A stretch of 64,000 nucleotides of DNA from an uncultured Eubacteriales bacterium. GTDB taxonomy: Bacteria; Bacillota; Clostridia; Oscillospirales; Oscillospiraceae. The notes under the pieces were generated by a model. It saw only the letters and a list, made by a program, of their open reading frames with translations, did no database searches and was not told the origin of the DNA. Shown piece after piece: positions 34,389 to 43,413 of this stretch. The stretch's first letter is position 1, and every line of letters starts with the position of its first letter. The translations under genes and the position numbers were made by a program. The stretch is taken from contig ONGR01000004.1 in the NCBI GenBank assembly GCA_900317425.1, positions 1-64,000 of the forward strand, written 5' to 3'.

Positions 34389-35498
34389 ATGGCAGGCAAG
34401 AAAGAGGTCGTGACCGCCGCCCCCGTGGTATCCGATAAGAAGAAGGCGCTGGCCACCGCCATGCAGCAGATCGAGAAGATGTACGGCAAGGGCTCCATCA
34501 TGCGCTACGGCGACGGACAGGTGGCCAACGTGGAGGCCATCCCCACCGGCTCGTTGGCGTTGGACCTGGCGCTGGGCATCGGCGGCCTGCCCCGCGGCCG
34601 CGTGGTGGAGATCTACGGCCCCGAATCCTCCGGTAAGACCACCCTGGCCCTCCACGTGCTGGCCGAGGCCCAGAAGCTGGGCGGCGAGGTGGCCTTCGTG
34701 GACGCCGAGCACGCGCTGGACCCCACCTATGCTAAGGCTCTGGGCGTCAACGTGGAGGACATGCTGATCTCCCAGCCGGACACCGGCGAGCAGGCCCTGG
34801 AGATCACCGAGGCCCTGGTCCGCTCCGGCGCCATCGACGTGGTGGTGGTGGACTCCGTGGCCGCGCTGGTGCCCCGGGCCGAGATCGAGGGCGAGATGGG
34901 CGACAGCTTCGTGGGTCTCCACGCCCGGCTCATGAGCCAGGCCCTCCGGAAGCTCACCGGCATCATCAACAAAACCAACACCATCGTCATCTTCATCAAC
35001 CAGCTGCGTGAGAAGGTGGGCGTCATGTACGGCAACCCCGAGGTCACCACCGGCGGCCGGGCCCTGAAGTTCTATGCCTCCGTCCGCATCGACGTCCGCC
35101 GCGTGGAGACGCTGAAAGCCGGCGGCGAGGTGGTGGGCAACCACGTCCGGGCCAAGGTGGTGAAGAACAAGGTGGCGCCTCCCTTCCGTGAGGCGGAGTT
35201 CGACATCATGTACGGCGAGGGCATCAGCCACCTCAGCGAGCTGATCGACCTGGCGGTGAAGCTGGATCTGGTGCAGAAGAGCGGCAGCTGGTTCAACATG
35301 GGCGAGCTGCGCCTGGGCCAGGGCAAGGACGCCGCCAAGCAGTACTTCCGGGATCACCCCGACGAGGCCGCCGCTCTGGAGCGGAAGGTCCGGGAGAACT
35401 TCCACAAGCTGATGGGCGCCCAGTCCCGCATCGCCGCCAAGGCGGCGGGCCGTGCGGTGGACGTGTCCGCCGACGACTTTGACGACGACGCCGAATGA
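34389..35498 (+). CDS. recA: Recombinase A
   Basis: The 369-residue RecA protein drives homologous strand exchange and SOS induction. It has Walker [10 protein letters not shown], the [14 protein letters not shown]-terminus, and loop L1/L2 regions ([31 protein letters not shown]). The start at 34389 (MAGKKEVV) has AAGGAGGATGAAGAT; ATGs at 34356 and 34381 lack proper spacing. recX overlaps its end. No LexA-type GAAC-N4-GTTC box is visible upstream; CTGTCC/GGACAG (34323-34342) is an inverted repeat of unknown meaning, and a candidate -10 TAGAAT lies at 34352. Confidence 0.98.
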   Translation: MAGKKEVVTAAPVVSDKKKALATAMQQIEKMYGKGSIMRYGDGQVANVEAIPTGSLALDLALGIGGLPRGRVVEIYGPESSGKTTLALHVLAEAQKLGGEVAFVDAEHALDPTYAKALGVNVEDMLISQPDTGEQALEITEALVRSGAIDVVVVDSVAALVPRAEIEGEMGDSFVGLHARLMSQALRKLTGIINKTNTIVIFINQLREKVGVMYGNPEVTTGGRALKFYASVRIDVRRVETLKAGGEVVGNHVRAKVVKNKVAPPFREAEFDIMYGEGISHLSELIDLAVKLDLVQKSGSWFNMGELRLGQGKDAAKQYFRDHPDEAAALERKVRENFHKLMGAQSRIAAKAAGRAVDVSADDFDDDAE

Positions 35499-36121
35499 GG
35501 ATCGTCAAGATCGAAAAATCCAAACACAAGCGCCAGCGCGTACTGGTGTACCTGGAGGAGGGGGACCTCCTCCGGGTCACTGAGTCCGAGCTGGCGCAGT
35601 TTGGCTTGTATTCGGGTATGGACTTGACCGCGGAGCTTGTGGTACAATTACAGGAAGCGGCCCGCCGTTCCGAGACGAAGCTGCGGGCGGCCCATATGTC
35701 CTCCAGCCGGATGCTCAGCAAGAAGGAGCTGACGGACCGCCTGCGCCGCAAGGGGGCGGAGCCGGAGGAGGCCGCCGCCGCGGCCGAGCGGATGGAGGAG
35801 CTGGGCGCCGTCAACGACGCCGTCTACGCCGGCGTGGTGGTGCGCCACTATGCCGCCATGGGCTACGGCCGGGGCCGGGTGGAGCAGGAGCTCTTTCGCC
35901 GGGGCATCCCCCGTGAGCTGTGGGAGGAGGCGCTGGAAGAACTGCCGGAGGCCTCCGACGCCATCCGCCGCTTCCTGCGAAGCAAGCTGAAGGGCCGCGT
36001 GCCCGACCGTGCCGAGACAAAAAAGCTGTCCGACGCCCTGCTGCGCCGGGGCTTTTCCTGGAGCGAGATCCGCCCGGTGCTCAACGAGCTGGGCGAGATG
36101 GATATAGAAAGTGACGAATAG
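35495..36121 (+). CDS. recX: RecX regulatory protein
   Basis: The 208-residue helical protein binds and modulates RecA filaments. It has the RecX triple-helix repeat sequences, for example [35 protein letters not shown] and [18 protein letters not shown]. It overlaps the recA stop by four bases (ATGA), giving coupled expression in the order recA-recX. The N-terminal 60 residues are typical of the longer Firmicute RecX form. Confidence 0.93.
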   Translation: MRIVKIEKSKHKRQRVLVYLEEGDLLRVTESELAQFGLYSGMDLTAELVVQLQEAARRSETKLRAAHMSSSRMLSKKELTDRLRRKGAEPEEAAAAAERMEELGAVNDAVYAGVVVRHYAAMGYGRGRVEQELFRRGIPRELWEEALEELPEASDAIRRFLRSKLKGRVPDRAETKKLSDALLRRGFSWSEIRPVLNELGEMDIESDE

Positions 36122-36133
36122 GGGAAAGAAGAC

Positions 36134-37453
36134 GTGAAAGTTTCATTTATCTCTCTGGGCTGCGCCAAGAATCTGGTGAACACCGAGCAGATGATGGCCC
36201 TGTGCCGCGACGCCGGCATGGAGCTGATGGCGGAGGGCCAGAGCGCCGACGTGGTGGTGATCAACACCTGCGGCTTTATCGACAGCGCCAAGAGCGAGGC
36301 CATCGACACCATTTTGTCCGTGGCGGAGCAGAAGGACGCCGGACAGGTGGGCAAGATCCTGGTCACCGGCTGCCTGACCCAGCGCTACAAGGAGGAGATT
36401 CTCAAGGAGCTCCCCGAGGTGGACGGCATCCTGGGCACCGGCAGCTACAGCGACATCGTCCCGGCCATCCGGGAGGTCATGGGCGGCGGCACGCCCTGCC
36501 GCTTCGGCAGCATCCACGCCCCGGTGGAGGAACTGGACCGGGTGCTGACCACCCCGTCCCACTATGCCTACCTCCGCATCGCCGAGGGCTGCGACAACCA
36601 CTGCGCCTATTGCGTGATCCCCTCCCTCCGGGGCAAGTACCGCAGCCGCCGAATGGAGGACGTGCTGGCCGAGGCGGCCAGATTGGCGGACGCCGGGGTG
36701 AAGGAGTGCATCGTCATCGCCCAGGACATCACCCGCTACGGCATCGACCTGTACGGCCGGCGGGAGCTGCCCCGGCTGCTGAAGGAGCTGTGCCGTCTGG
36801 ACTTCCGCTGGATCCGGCTCCACTATCTCTATCCCGACGAGATCACCGACGAGCTCATCGACACCATCGCCTCCGAGCCCAAGATCCTGAACTATCTGGA
36901 TCTGCCCATCCAGCACTGCAACGATGCCGTGCTGAAGGCCATGAACCGCCGGGATACCAAGGAAGAGCTGCTGGCTCTGTTCCGGAAGCTCCGGGAGCGG
37001 ATCCCCGGTCTGGTGCTGCGCACCAGCCTCATCACGGGCCTGCCCTACGAGGACGAGGACGCCTTCAACGAGCTGTGCGAGTTCTTGCGCCAGGTCCGCA
37101 TCGAGCGGGCCGGCGTGTTCCCCTACTCCCCGGAGGAGGGGACCCCCGCCGCCAAGATGACCAACCGGGTGGATACCGCCGAGGCGGAGCGCCGGGCCGA
37201 GCTGGTGGTGGACGTCCAGTCCGACATCATGGACGACTTCAACGACAGCCGTATGGGCGAGACAGTGGAAGTCCTGTGTGACGGGTTTGACGGCCAGTCC
37301 ATGAGCTATGTGGGCCGCAGCTATGCCGAGAGTCCGGACATCGACGGCCGGATCTACTTTACCGCCGACCGGGAGATCGACCCCGGACGGTTCGTCATGG
37401 TGCGCATCACCGGCACCATGGACGGTGAGCTGACCGGTGAGATGGAGGAATGA
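36134..37453 (+). CDS. rimO: Ribosomal protein S12 methylthiotransferase
   Basis: The 439-residue radical-SAM enzyme methylthiolates Asp of ribosomal protein S12. It has an N-terminal MTTase domain (SLGCAKNLVNTEQMM with three conserved Cys), the radical-SAM cluster motif CDNHCAYC and a C-terminal TRAM domain (about 375-435). The start is GTG at 36134 after GGGGAAAGAAGAC. It lies 12 bp after recX and 3 bp before pgsA. Confidence 0.95.
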   Translation: MKVSFISLGCAKNLVNTEQMMALCRDAGMELMAEGQSADVVVINTCGFIDSAKSEAIDTILSVAEQKDAGQVGKILVTGCLTQRYKEEILKELPEVDGILGTGSYSDIVPAIREVMGGGTPCRFGSIHAPVEELDRVLTTPSHYAYLRIAEGCDNHCAYCVIPSLRGKYRSRRMEDVLAEAARLADAGVKECIVIAQDITRYGIDLYGRRELPRLLKELCRLDFRWIRLHYLYPDEITDELIDTIASEPKILNYLDLPIQHCNDAVLKAMNRRDTKEELLALFRKLRERIPGLVLRTSLITGLPYEDEDAFNELCEFLRQVRIERAGVFPYSPEEGTPAAKMTNRVDTAEAERRAELVVDVQSDIMDDFNDSRMGETVEVLCDGFDGQSMSYVGRSYAESPDIDGRIYFTADREIDPGRFVMVRITGTMDGELTGEMEE

Positions 37454-37456
37454 GCC

Positions 37457-37990
37457 ATGCCGATGACAACTGCCAACAAGCTGACCCTGGTGCGGGTGTT
37501 TCTGATCCCCGTGTTCCTGGTGGTCGCCTATCTGGATTTCCCCGGCCACCGCTACGTGGCCCTGGCTGTGTTCATCATCGCCAGTCTCACCGACCTGCTG
37601 GACGGCTACATCGCCCGCCACTATAACCAGGTCTCCGACTTCGGCAAGTTCGCAGACCCCTTGGCGGACAAGTGCCTGGTGATGGCGGCCCTGTGCTGGT
37701 TCGTGGAGACGGGCGAGATGTTCGGCTGGATCCTGGCCGTGGTGCTGCTGCGGGAGTTTGCCGTGTCCGGCATGCGTCTCGTGGCGGTGGAGAAGGGCCG
37801 GGTCATCGCCGCCGCCTGGTCCGGCAAGATCAAGACCGCCAGCACCATGGTGTGCATCTGCCTGATGATCTTCTTCGGCGCGGAGCCCCACTGGCTGAAC
37901 CTGGCCTGCCAGACCGTCATCCTGGTGACCACCGTCTACTCCGGCGTGGAGTATTTCATCAAGAACTGGGACGTGTTCCGGGAGTCTTGA
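37457..37990 (+). CDS. pgsA: CDP-diacylglycerol--glycerol-3-phosphate 3-phosphatidyltransferase
   Basis: The 177-residue integral membrane enzyme makes phosphatidylglycerol phosphate. It has the CDP-alcohol phosphotransferase motif DGYIARHYNQVSDFGKFADP followed by LADK, which supplies all four metal-binding Asp. There are about four to five membrane segments and the length is typical. It is the last gene of recA-recX-rimO-pgsA and ends 45 bp before the cysS T-box leader. Confidence 0.94.
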   Translation: MPMTTANKLTLVRVFLIPVFLVVAYLDFPGHRYVALAVFIIASLTDLLDGYIARHYNQVSDFGKFADPLADKCLVMAALCWFVETGEMFGWILAVVLLREFAVSGMRLVAVEKGRVIAAAWSGKIKTASTMVCICLMIFFGAEPHWLNLACQTVILVTTVYSGVEYFIKNWDVFRES

Positions 37991-38035
37991 CACGCCGGGC
38001 AAACCCTGTTACAATATCCCCTGTAATTTCATAGC

Positions 38036-38256
38036 GCTGTGATCGGAAAGAGTACGTTCCACACCCGGACCAAGAGAGGGAGGGCCACCGGCTGCAAGCC
38101 CACCCGTCCGGAGGGGCCGAAAGTGCGTCCGTGAGCGCGAGGGATGTGGAAGCCCTCCGGCCGCCGCGCCGTAAAACCGCCGACCTCGAGTGATAAACGG
38201 GAGTGGAACCGCGGACTATTTCGCCTCTCATGCCAACGGCATGGGAGGCTTTTTTT
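38036..38256 (+). ncRNA. T-box leader of cysS (Cys specifier)
   Basis: The leader carries an AGTA motif (38051-38054) and the apical GAGAG...GCTGCAAG elements of stem I. A lower stem CGGA (38044-38047) with TCCG (38128-38131) frames the specifier TGC at 38124-38126. It also has the T-box GGGAGTGGAACCGCGG (38199-38214) and a terminator (GCCTCTCATGCC/GGCATGGGAGGC, 38223-38249, then TTTTTTT). Uncharged tRNA-Cys should favour the antiterminator and turn on cysS. The specifier assignment rests on my hand folding. Confidence 0.9.
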
Positions 38257-38311
38257 CATTCTCACGCATCCGCAACTTGCTGCAAAATAACATCCATAAA
38301 GGAGAATCCAT

Positions 38312-39766
38312 ATGTATCTGTATAATTCCGCCACCCACAAGAAGGAAGAGTTCAAGACCCATACCCCCGGCCACGTGGAGATGTATACCTGCGGCCCCAC
38401 GGTGTACCACTTCGCCCACATCGGCAACCTGCGCTCCTACATCATGGAGGACGTGCTGGAGAAGTACCTGCGCTTCGCCGGATATGACGTGAACCGGGTC
38501 ATGAACATCACTGACGTGGGCCACCTGACCTCCGACGCCGACGAGGGCGAGGACAAGATGCTCAAGGGCGCCCGCCGGGAGCACAAGACCGTCATGGAGA
38601 TCGCCCAGTACTATACCGACGCCTTCTTCGACGACTGCCGCAAGCTGAACATCAAGCGACCCGACGTGGTCCAGCCCGCTACCGGCCTTATCGACGACTA
38701 TATCCACATCGTCTCCACCCTCATCGACAAGGGCTACGCCTACGTCTCCGGCGGCAACGTGTACTTCGACACCAGCAAGCTGGACCGGTACTACGTCTTC
38801 AACGACCACAACGAGGAGGATCTGGCTGTAGGCGTCCGGGAGGGCGTGGAGGAGGACACCAACAAGCGCAACCGCAACGACTTCGTCCTCTGGTTCACCA
38901 AGTCCAAGTTCGAGGACCAGGCCCTGAAGTGGGATTCCCCCTGGGGCGTGGGTTATCCCGGCTGGCACATCGAGTGCTCCGGCATCTCCATGAAGTATAA
39001 CGGCGAGTATCTGGACCTCCACTGCGGCGGCGTGGACAACGCCTTCCCCCACCACACCAACGAGATCGCCCAGTCCGAGAGCTACCTGGGCCACCCCTGG
39101 TGCACCCACTGGGCTCACGTGGCCCATCTGAACACCAGCGACGGCAAGATGAGCAAGTCCAAGGGTGAGTTCCTCACCGTGTCCCTCCTGGAGGAGAAGG
39201 GCTACGATCCCCTGGCCTACCGTTTCTTCTGCCTCCAGAGCCACTACCGCAAGAGCCTGGTGTTCACCTGGGAGAATCTGGACAACGCCGTGGTGGCCTA
39301 CAACAAGCTGGTGGCCCGTTTGGCGTCCCTGGATCCCGAGGACGGCGCTGTGGACGAGGCGGTCCTGTCCGAGCTGAAGGAGAAGTTCAAAAAGGCCATG
39401 GACAACGACCTGAACACCCCCAACGGCGTCACCACTCTGTACGATATCCTCAAGGCAAAGACCAACGGCGCCACCAAGCTGGCGGCCGTGGCGGCCGTGG
39501 ACGAGGTGCTGGGTCTGAAGCTCTGTGAGAAGGCCGCCGCCCAGCGCGCCCAGCAGGCGGCAGCCCCCGCCCCTGCCGCCGCCGGCTTTACCGTCATCAG
39601 CGAGGATGGCGAGGAGAACGCCGAGATCGAGGCGCTGATTCGCCGGCGCGCCGACGCCAAGAAGGCCAAGAACTTTGCCGAGGCCGACCGCATCCGGGAC
39701 GAGCTGAGGGCCCGGGACATCGAGATTACCGATGTGCCCGGCGGCGCCAGGTGGAAGCGGGCGTAA
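38312..39766 (+). CDS. cysS: Cysteinyl-tRNA synthetase
   Basis: The 484-residue class I synthetase has the HIGN form of the HIGH motif (FAHIGNLRSYIMED), the zinc ligands of the Cys-binding site (CGPTVY, GWHIECSG, HHTNE) and KMSKSKG. The C-terminus has a DALR-like helical domain and an Ala/Pro-rich linker (about 410-430). AAAGGAGAATCCAT precedes the ATG. It is controlled by the upstream T-box and ends at a terminator. Confidence 0.97.
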   Translation: MYLYNSATHKKEEFKTHTPGHVEMYTCGPTVYHFAHIGNLRSYIMEDVLEKYLRFAGYDVNRVMNITDVGHLTSDADEGEDKMLKGARREHKTVMEIAQYYTDAFFDDCRKLNIKRPDVVQPATGLIDDYIHIVSTLIDKGYAYVSGGNVYFDTSKLDRYYVFNDHNEEDLAVGVREGVEEDTNKRNRNDFVLWFTKSKFEDQALKWDSPWGVGYPGWHIECSGISMKYNGEYLDLHCGGVDNAFPHHTNEIAQSESYLGHPWCTHWAHVAHLNTSDGKMSKSKGEFLTVSLLEEKGYDPLAYRFFCLQSHYRKSLVFTWENLDNAVVAYNKLVARLASLDPEDGAVDEAVLSELKEKFKKAMDNDLNTPNGVTTLYDILKAKTNGATKLAAVAAVDEVLGLKLCEKAAAQRAQQAAAPAPAAAGFTVISEDGEENAEIEALIRRRADAKKAKNFAEADRIRDELRARDIEITDVPGGARWKRA

Positions 39767-39783
39767 GCCGCAACCAAACTGTG

Positions 39784-39820
39784 AAAAGATCCTGCAGAGC
39801 ATTCTGCGGGATCTTTTTTT
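39784..39820 (+). terminator. Intrinsic terminator of cysS
   Basis: A 15-bp stem (39784-39798 with 39803-39817, one G-T pair) with loop GCAT runs into eight T residues. Confidence 0.94.
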
Positions 39821-39842
39821 CGCGCCCAATGGGAGAAAACCC

Positions 39843-39872
39843 TTGACACAGAGCCCATGATTAGAATAATAT
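39843..39872 (+). promoter_or_regulatory. Promoter of the XRE-cupin gene
   Basis: TTGACA (39843-39848), 18 nt, TAATAT (39867-39872), 37 bp upstream of the GTG start. Confidence 0.75.
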
Positions 39873-39909
39873 ATGAATCGAAAAGCACAGGATAATGGAG
39901 GGATAGGCC

Positions 39910-40464
39910 GTGGAGATCGTCAATGCCGTGGCGGAGAACATCCGCCGCATCCGCAAGACCCAGAAGCTGAGCATCGACCGGGCGGCGGAGCTGACCGGCG
40001 TGTCCAAGAGCATGCTGGGCCAGATCGAGCGGGGGCTGGTGAATCCCACCGTGGCGGTGCTGGAGAAGATCGCCCAGGGTCTCCACGTGTCCCTGACGGA
40101 GCTGGTGGAGCACCGGGGCGAGCTGCCGGACACCCTATACCGGGGCGTGGACGTGACGGGCCAGCGGCTCAACAAGGGCCGGGTCATCCGCTATCCCCTC
40201 TTCCCCTTCGACACGGAGAGCCGCTGTGAGAGCTGCCAGCTGGACGTCTTCATCGGCGGCAGCTATGACCTGCCCGACCAGATCCCCGGCAGCCGGGTGT
40301 ACCTCACCGTTCTGGCCGGCACGCTGGAGGTAAAGGCGGGCGGCAAGACCTATCGTCTGGAGAACCGGGACAGTCTGATGCTCCGGGGCAGCCAGCCCTG
40401 CCATTATGAAAACGTCGGCAACACCACGGTCCACCTGATCCAGCGGACGTATTTCGGAAAATAA
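39910..40464 (+). CDS. XRE-cupin transcriptional regulator
   Basis: The 184-residue regulator has an N-terminal helix-turn-helix (about 5-65, RAAELTGVSKSMLGQIERG) and a C-terminal cupin domain (about 100-182, GSRVYLTVLAGTLEVKAGG). The family includes regulators such as SinR-like/PuuR, which sense small metabolites in the cupin. The start is GTG at 39910 with ATGGAGGGATAGGCC. It is monocistronic, and no adjacent metabolic operon identifies its ligand. A stem-loop shared with the converging pseudogene follows. Confidence 0.92.
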   Translation: MEIVNAVAENIRRIRKTQKLSIDRAAELTGVSKSMLGQIERGLVNPTVAVLEKIAQGLHVSLTELVEHRGELPDTLYRGVDVTGQRLNKGRVIRYPLFPFDTESRCESCQLDVFIGGSYDLPDQIPGSRVYLTVLAGTLEVKAGGKTYRLENRDSLMLRGSQPCHYENVGNTTVHLIQRTYFGK

Positions 40465-40476
40465 GTGCAAGCAAAG

Positions 40477-40506
40477 CAGCCCGCCGGGGGAAATCCCGGC
40501 GGGCTG
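40477..40506. terminator. Shared terminator between convergent genes
   Basis: CAGCCCGCCGGG (40477-40488) pairs perfectly with CCCGGCGGGCTG (40495-40506) around a 6-nt loop. Short T-rich tails follow on both strands. It lies between the XRE-cupin gene (plus) and the transglutaminase pseudogene (minus). Confidence 0.8.
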
Positions 40507-40530
40507 TTCATTGCTGTATGCCCTCGGCCA

Positions 40531-41613
40531 TCAGAACCCTGTGTAGTCAAAATCCACGTCTATGCGGACGTGATCCCTGTTGTAGCCGTAGGTGTGCATG
40601 ATGTGGGTGTCGTGGTCGAAATCCTCCAGATAGCCGGAGTGGATCTGATCAAAGAATTCGTCGTTGGCCACGTATTCCGGATGGGGGTATTCCTGAGTGT
40701 AGTTGCTGCAGATCACAAAGGTTTCAGGGGAGAAGTCCGCCTCGCGGTCGGCATCGCTCATCATGAAATACTGGAGAGCGTTGTTTTCTCCCATGGCGAA
40801 GGTGGGGTCGATGTGGTAGTTGTTCCCGTTGATCCGGATATAGGACCACTCATGTGCCGAACCCATCATGGTGGTGGCATCGACGCCTACCTGCATCAAC
40901 AGATATGAATATGCCCGTGCGCACTCCGTACAGATACCGGTGTCGGTGGTCAGGAAGCGGTAGCTGGACACGTAATCCACGTAGCCTTCCCGATTTTGCT
41001 TCTCAAATGTCTCGTTGTCATATGTATAGTGGGAGGAGAAGTAGCAGTAGAGGGCCAGAGCCTTTTCCATGTCGGTGTATTCCGGCTTCATGGTTTCGTT
41101 CAGGAGGTTCGTCACCAGGGTCTCAAAGTCGGCCAGCATGGCGGCGCATTCTTACGGAGGAACTTTGTATCGGAAGCTGGCGACCCCATCTGCCACCGCG
41201 GTATCGCTATAGCTTTTCTCAATGAGGGCATGGAATACCGGGAAGTACCGGTCGGGGAACTGCCCCATGATCCAGTCATAGGTATTCTCGTCCGGGCAGG
41301 CGAAGGTGCTCTCTCCGGCCAGAACGGCGTCCACCAGATTGTACCAGGCCTGCACCATGGTCTCACCGAAAATTTCGACCATGTAGGGGGAGGACAGCTT
41401 CGCTTGGAAGGTAAAGGGTTGGGAGGGCGTTTTGCTGTCAGGATCGTCGGGGGTGTCGGGATCGTCGGGAGTCTTGTCGTTCCCCTTGTTATCGGTATCC
41501 TCTGCCGGGGGATCAGAGGGCTGATCCGCCGGCTCGCTGCCGGTGCCGCAGCCGACAGCGAGGGCCAGCAAGAGCGAGACGCTGAGTATCAGGGCAAAAA
41601 GCTTCTTTATCAT
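40531..41613 (-). pseudogene. Transglutaminase-like lipoprotein, interrupted by an in-frame TAA
   Basis: The reading frame starts at 41613 (MIMIKKLF with GGAGG 6 nt upstream), has a lipobox LAVGC and an Asp/Pro/Thr-rich linker, and then stops at TAA (41152-41154). The same frame continues without a shift: four codons later ATG 41139 opens a 202-residue segment holding a transglutaminase core with the Cys-His-Asp triad (GICTECARAYSY, SAHEWSYI, YHIDPTF). Reading through the TAA gives 361 codons, a normal size for such lipoproteins. The segment at 41139 has no ribosome site. A nonsense mutation is the simplest reading; a sequencing error or read-through is possible. Confidence 0.82.
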
Positions 41614-41705
41614 AATCATCCTCCGGATAAACAGCTTGGCCAGCCCATTACGGTCAGCCTGCAAATGTTTTTCGGACTGCGCCGTGCAGCCCATCACGGA
41701 CATGG

Positions 41706-42284
41706 TTATTCCCACACAAGGGGCGTGTGGTCGCAGATCTCCCGGATCTTCTGCTGGAGCTTTTTCAGATCCTCGAAGGTCTCCGGCTTCTTCCGGGGGT
41801 CCCGCAGCAGAGCCGCCGGATGATAGAGGGCCATCATCTGGATGCCGCCGCGCTCAAAGAACTGGCCGTGCTCCTGGGTGATCTTGAAGTCCTCCTTGAT
41901 GATCTCCATGGCGCTGATCCGCCCCAGACAGACGATGATCTTGGGCCGCATCAGCTCCACCTGCCGCCTGAGATACCCCCGGCAGGCCTCCTTTTCCGTG
42001 TTCAGCGGATCCCGGTTCTGGGGCGGGCGGCACTTGACGGAGTTGGTGATGTAGATCCTGGAACGGTCCAGACCGATCATGGCCAGCATGTCGTCCAGCA
42101 GCTTGCCGGCCCGGCCCACGAAGGGCTCGCCCTGGGCGTCCTCATTGGCGCCCGGCGCCTCGCCGATGAAGAGGACCTCCGCCTCCGGCGTTCCCACGCC
42201 GAAGACCACGTTGGTCCGTGTCTCCGCCAGGCTGCAGGCCCGGCAGCTCATGCACTGCTGACGCAGCTCCTCCCACTCGCGCAT
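41706..42284 (-). CDS. Family 4 uracil-DNA glycosylase
   Basis: The 192-residue 4Fe-4S glycosylase removes uracil from DNA. Cluster cysteines are in MSCRACSL near the N-terminus and in [11 protein letters not shown] and [12 protein letters not shown]. The active-site motif is [20 protein letters not shown] and the second motif is YHPAALLR. Family 4 enzymes are common in thermophiles and Clostridia. AAAGGAGAGAACGACC precedes the ATG at 42284. The hydrolase gene lies 17 bp upstream on the same strand. Confidence 0.94.
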   Translation of the reverse strand: MREWEELRQQCMSCRACSLAETRTNVVFGVGTPEAEVLFIGEAPGANEDAQGEPFVGRAGKLLDDMLAMIGLDRSRIYITNSVKCRPPQNRDPLNTEKEACRGYLRRQVELMRPKIIVCLGRISAMEIIKEDFKITQEHGQFFERGGIQMMALYHPAALLRDPRKKPETFEDLKKLQQKIREICDHTPLVWE

Positions 42285-42301
42285 GGTCGTTCTCTCCTTT
42301 G

Positions 42302-43237
42302 TCAGCAGTACTTCTTCAGCCAGCCCCAGATGTCGTTGTAGACCGTCTGCTGCTGGGCCTTCTCATTGAGGATCTCGTGGCGCAGCCCGGCGTAGGACAG
42401 CAGCGTCACGTCCTTCATGCCCGCGGCGCGGAAGGCGTCCCGGGTGCGGATGACGCCCTTCATCATGTCGCCCACCGGATCCTTCTCGCCGGAGATGATG
42501 AGAACGGGCATGTCCTTGTCCATCTTCCGCAGGTTCTCCATGCGCTGGTTGAAGCGGATGCCGGTGAGCATCTGGCGGAACAGGCCCACCGTGGCCGGCT
42601 GGCCGCTGAGGGGATCGGCGATGTACCGGTCCACGTTGTCGGTGTCCACGCTGAGCCAGTCCACCGGTGTGCGGTTGGGGGCAAAGGCCTTGTTGTAGGC
42701 GCCGAAGGCCAGGTTGTTGACGAAATCGCTGGTGGCGTTCTCGCCGCTCCGGGCAGCCACCACCTTGGCCACCATCAGTCCGCCCCGGATCATCATCTCC
42801 GGCTGCCAGCCGGTGCCCATGATGATGGCGGCCCGGACGGTGCCGGGATAGCGGATGAGATAGGTGCGGGCCAGGAAGGAGCCCATGGAGTGACCCATCA
42901 GGAACAGGGGCTTGCCGGGGAATTCCTCCCGGATGCGCAGGTGCAGGGCATAGAGGTCATCCACCACGGTGTTCCAGGTGTTGCCGTCGCCAAAATAGAC
43001 GGGGGTGCCGCCGGCGGGGATAGAGCCGCCGTGCCCCAGATGGTCGTGGCCCACCACGGCCATGCCCTGCTCATTGAGGAAGCGGGCGAAGCCGTCATAG
43101 CGGGAGATGTGCTCCGCTACGCCGTGGGCGATCTGCAGCACACCGACGACGTCCCGGTCCTCCGGCAGCCATTCCATGCCGTGGAGGGTGGTTTTTCCGT
43201 CCGAGGAGAGGAAGGTAAATTCTTGCAGATTCGTCAT
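42302..43237 (-). CDS. Alpha/beta hydrolase, monoacylglycerol-lipase-like
   Basis: The 311-residue serine hydrolase has the nucleophile elbow GHSMGS, the acid Asp in ISGEKDPVG and the His in GLRHEILNE. The N-terminal HGVAEHISRYDGFARFL and GHDHLGHGGS are typical of the lysophospholipase/monoglyceride lipase group (PldB-like). There is no signal peptide. AACAGGAGGATTTTCC gives a strong ribosome site. The substrate is unproven; lipid esters are likely from the family. The glycerol kinase gene is divergent from it, 176 bp away. Confidence 0.9.
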   Translation of the reverse strand: MTNLQEFTFLSSDGKTTLHGMEWLPEDRDVVGVLQIAHGVAEHISRYDGFARFLNEQGMAVVGHDHLGHGGSIPAGGTPVYFGDGNTWNTVVDDLYALHLRIREEFPGKPLFLMGHSMGSFLARTYLIRYPGTVRAAIIMGTGWQPEMMIRGGLMVAKVVAARSGENATSDFVNNLAFGAYNKAFAPNRTPVDWLSVDTDNVDRYIADPLSGQPATVGLFRQMLTGIRFNQRMENLRKMDKDMPVLIISGEKDPVGDMMKGVIRTRDAFRAAGMKDVTLLSYAGLRHEILNEKAQQQTVYNDIWGWLKKYC

Positions 43238-43352
43238 GGAAAATCCTCCTGTTCTGTGATATGATAGAGAAAATACTTTTGTTGTTTACAGTATACCGTG
43301 TCTTGCGGTTCCGCGGAGCGGGAGCAAGACGGTATATGTGAAATCAGAATGG

Positions 43353-43377
43353 ATAATAGCCGCTTTTCGGCTATTAT
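43353..43377. promoter_or_regulatory. Perfect hairpin in the hydrolase-glpK divergent region
   Basis: ATAATAGCCG (43353-43362) pairs perfectly with CGGCTATTAT (43368-43377) around CTTTT, 37 bp before glpK. A second imperfect inverted repeat (GTCTTGC ... GCAAGAC) lies at about 43300-43330. These may be operators or leader structure. No terminator T-tract follows. Confidence 0.5.
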
Positions 43378-43413
43378 ACCACACTTTAATCCACTTGAAA
43401 AGAGGAGGAAACC

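Noticed and set aside
34074..35405. Open frames on both strands across element A, some extending antisense into recA
   Set aside because: The frames follow perfect inverted repeats and share only short peptide matches with copy B. Substitutions preserve base pairing, not codons.
41112..41366. A frameshift as the cause of the broken transglutaminase gene
   Set aside because: Codon counting shows that both parts lie in the same frame, separated by one TAA. No shift is needed.
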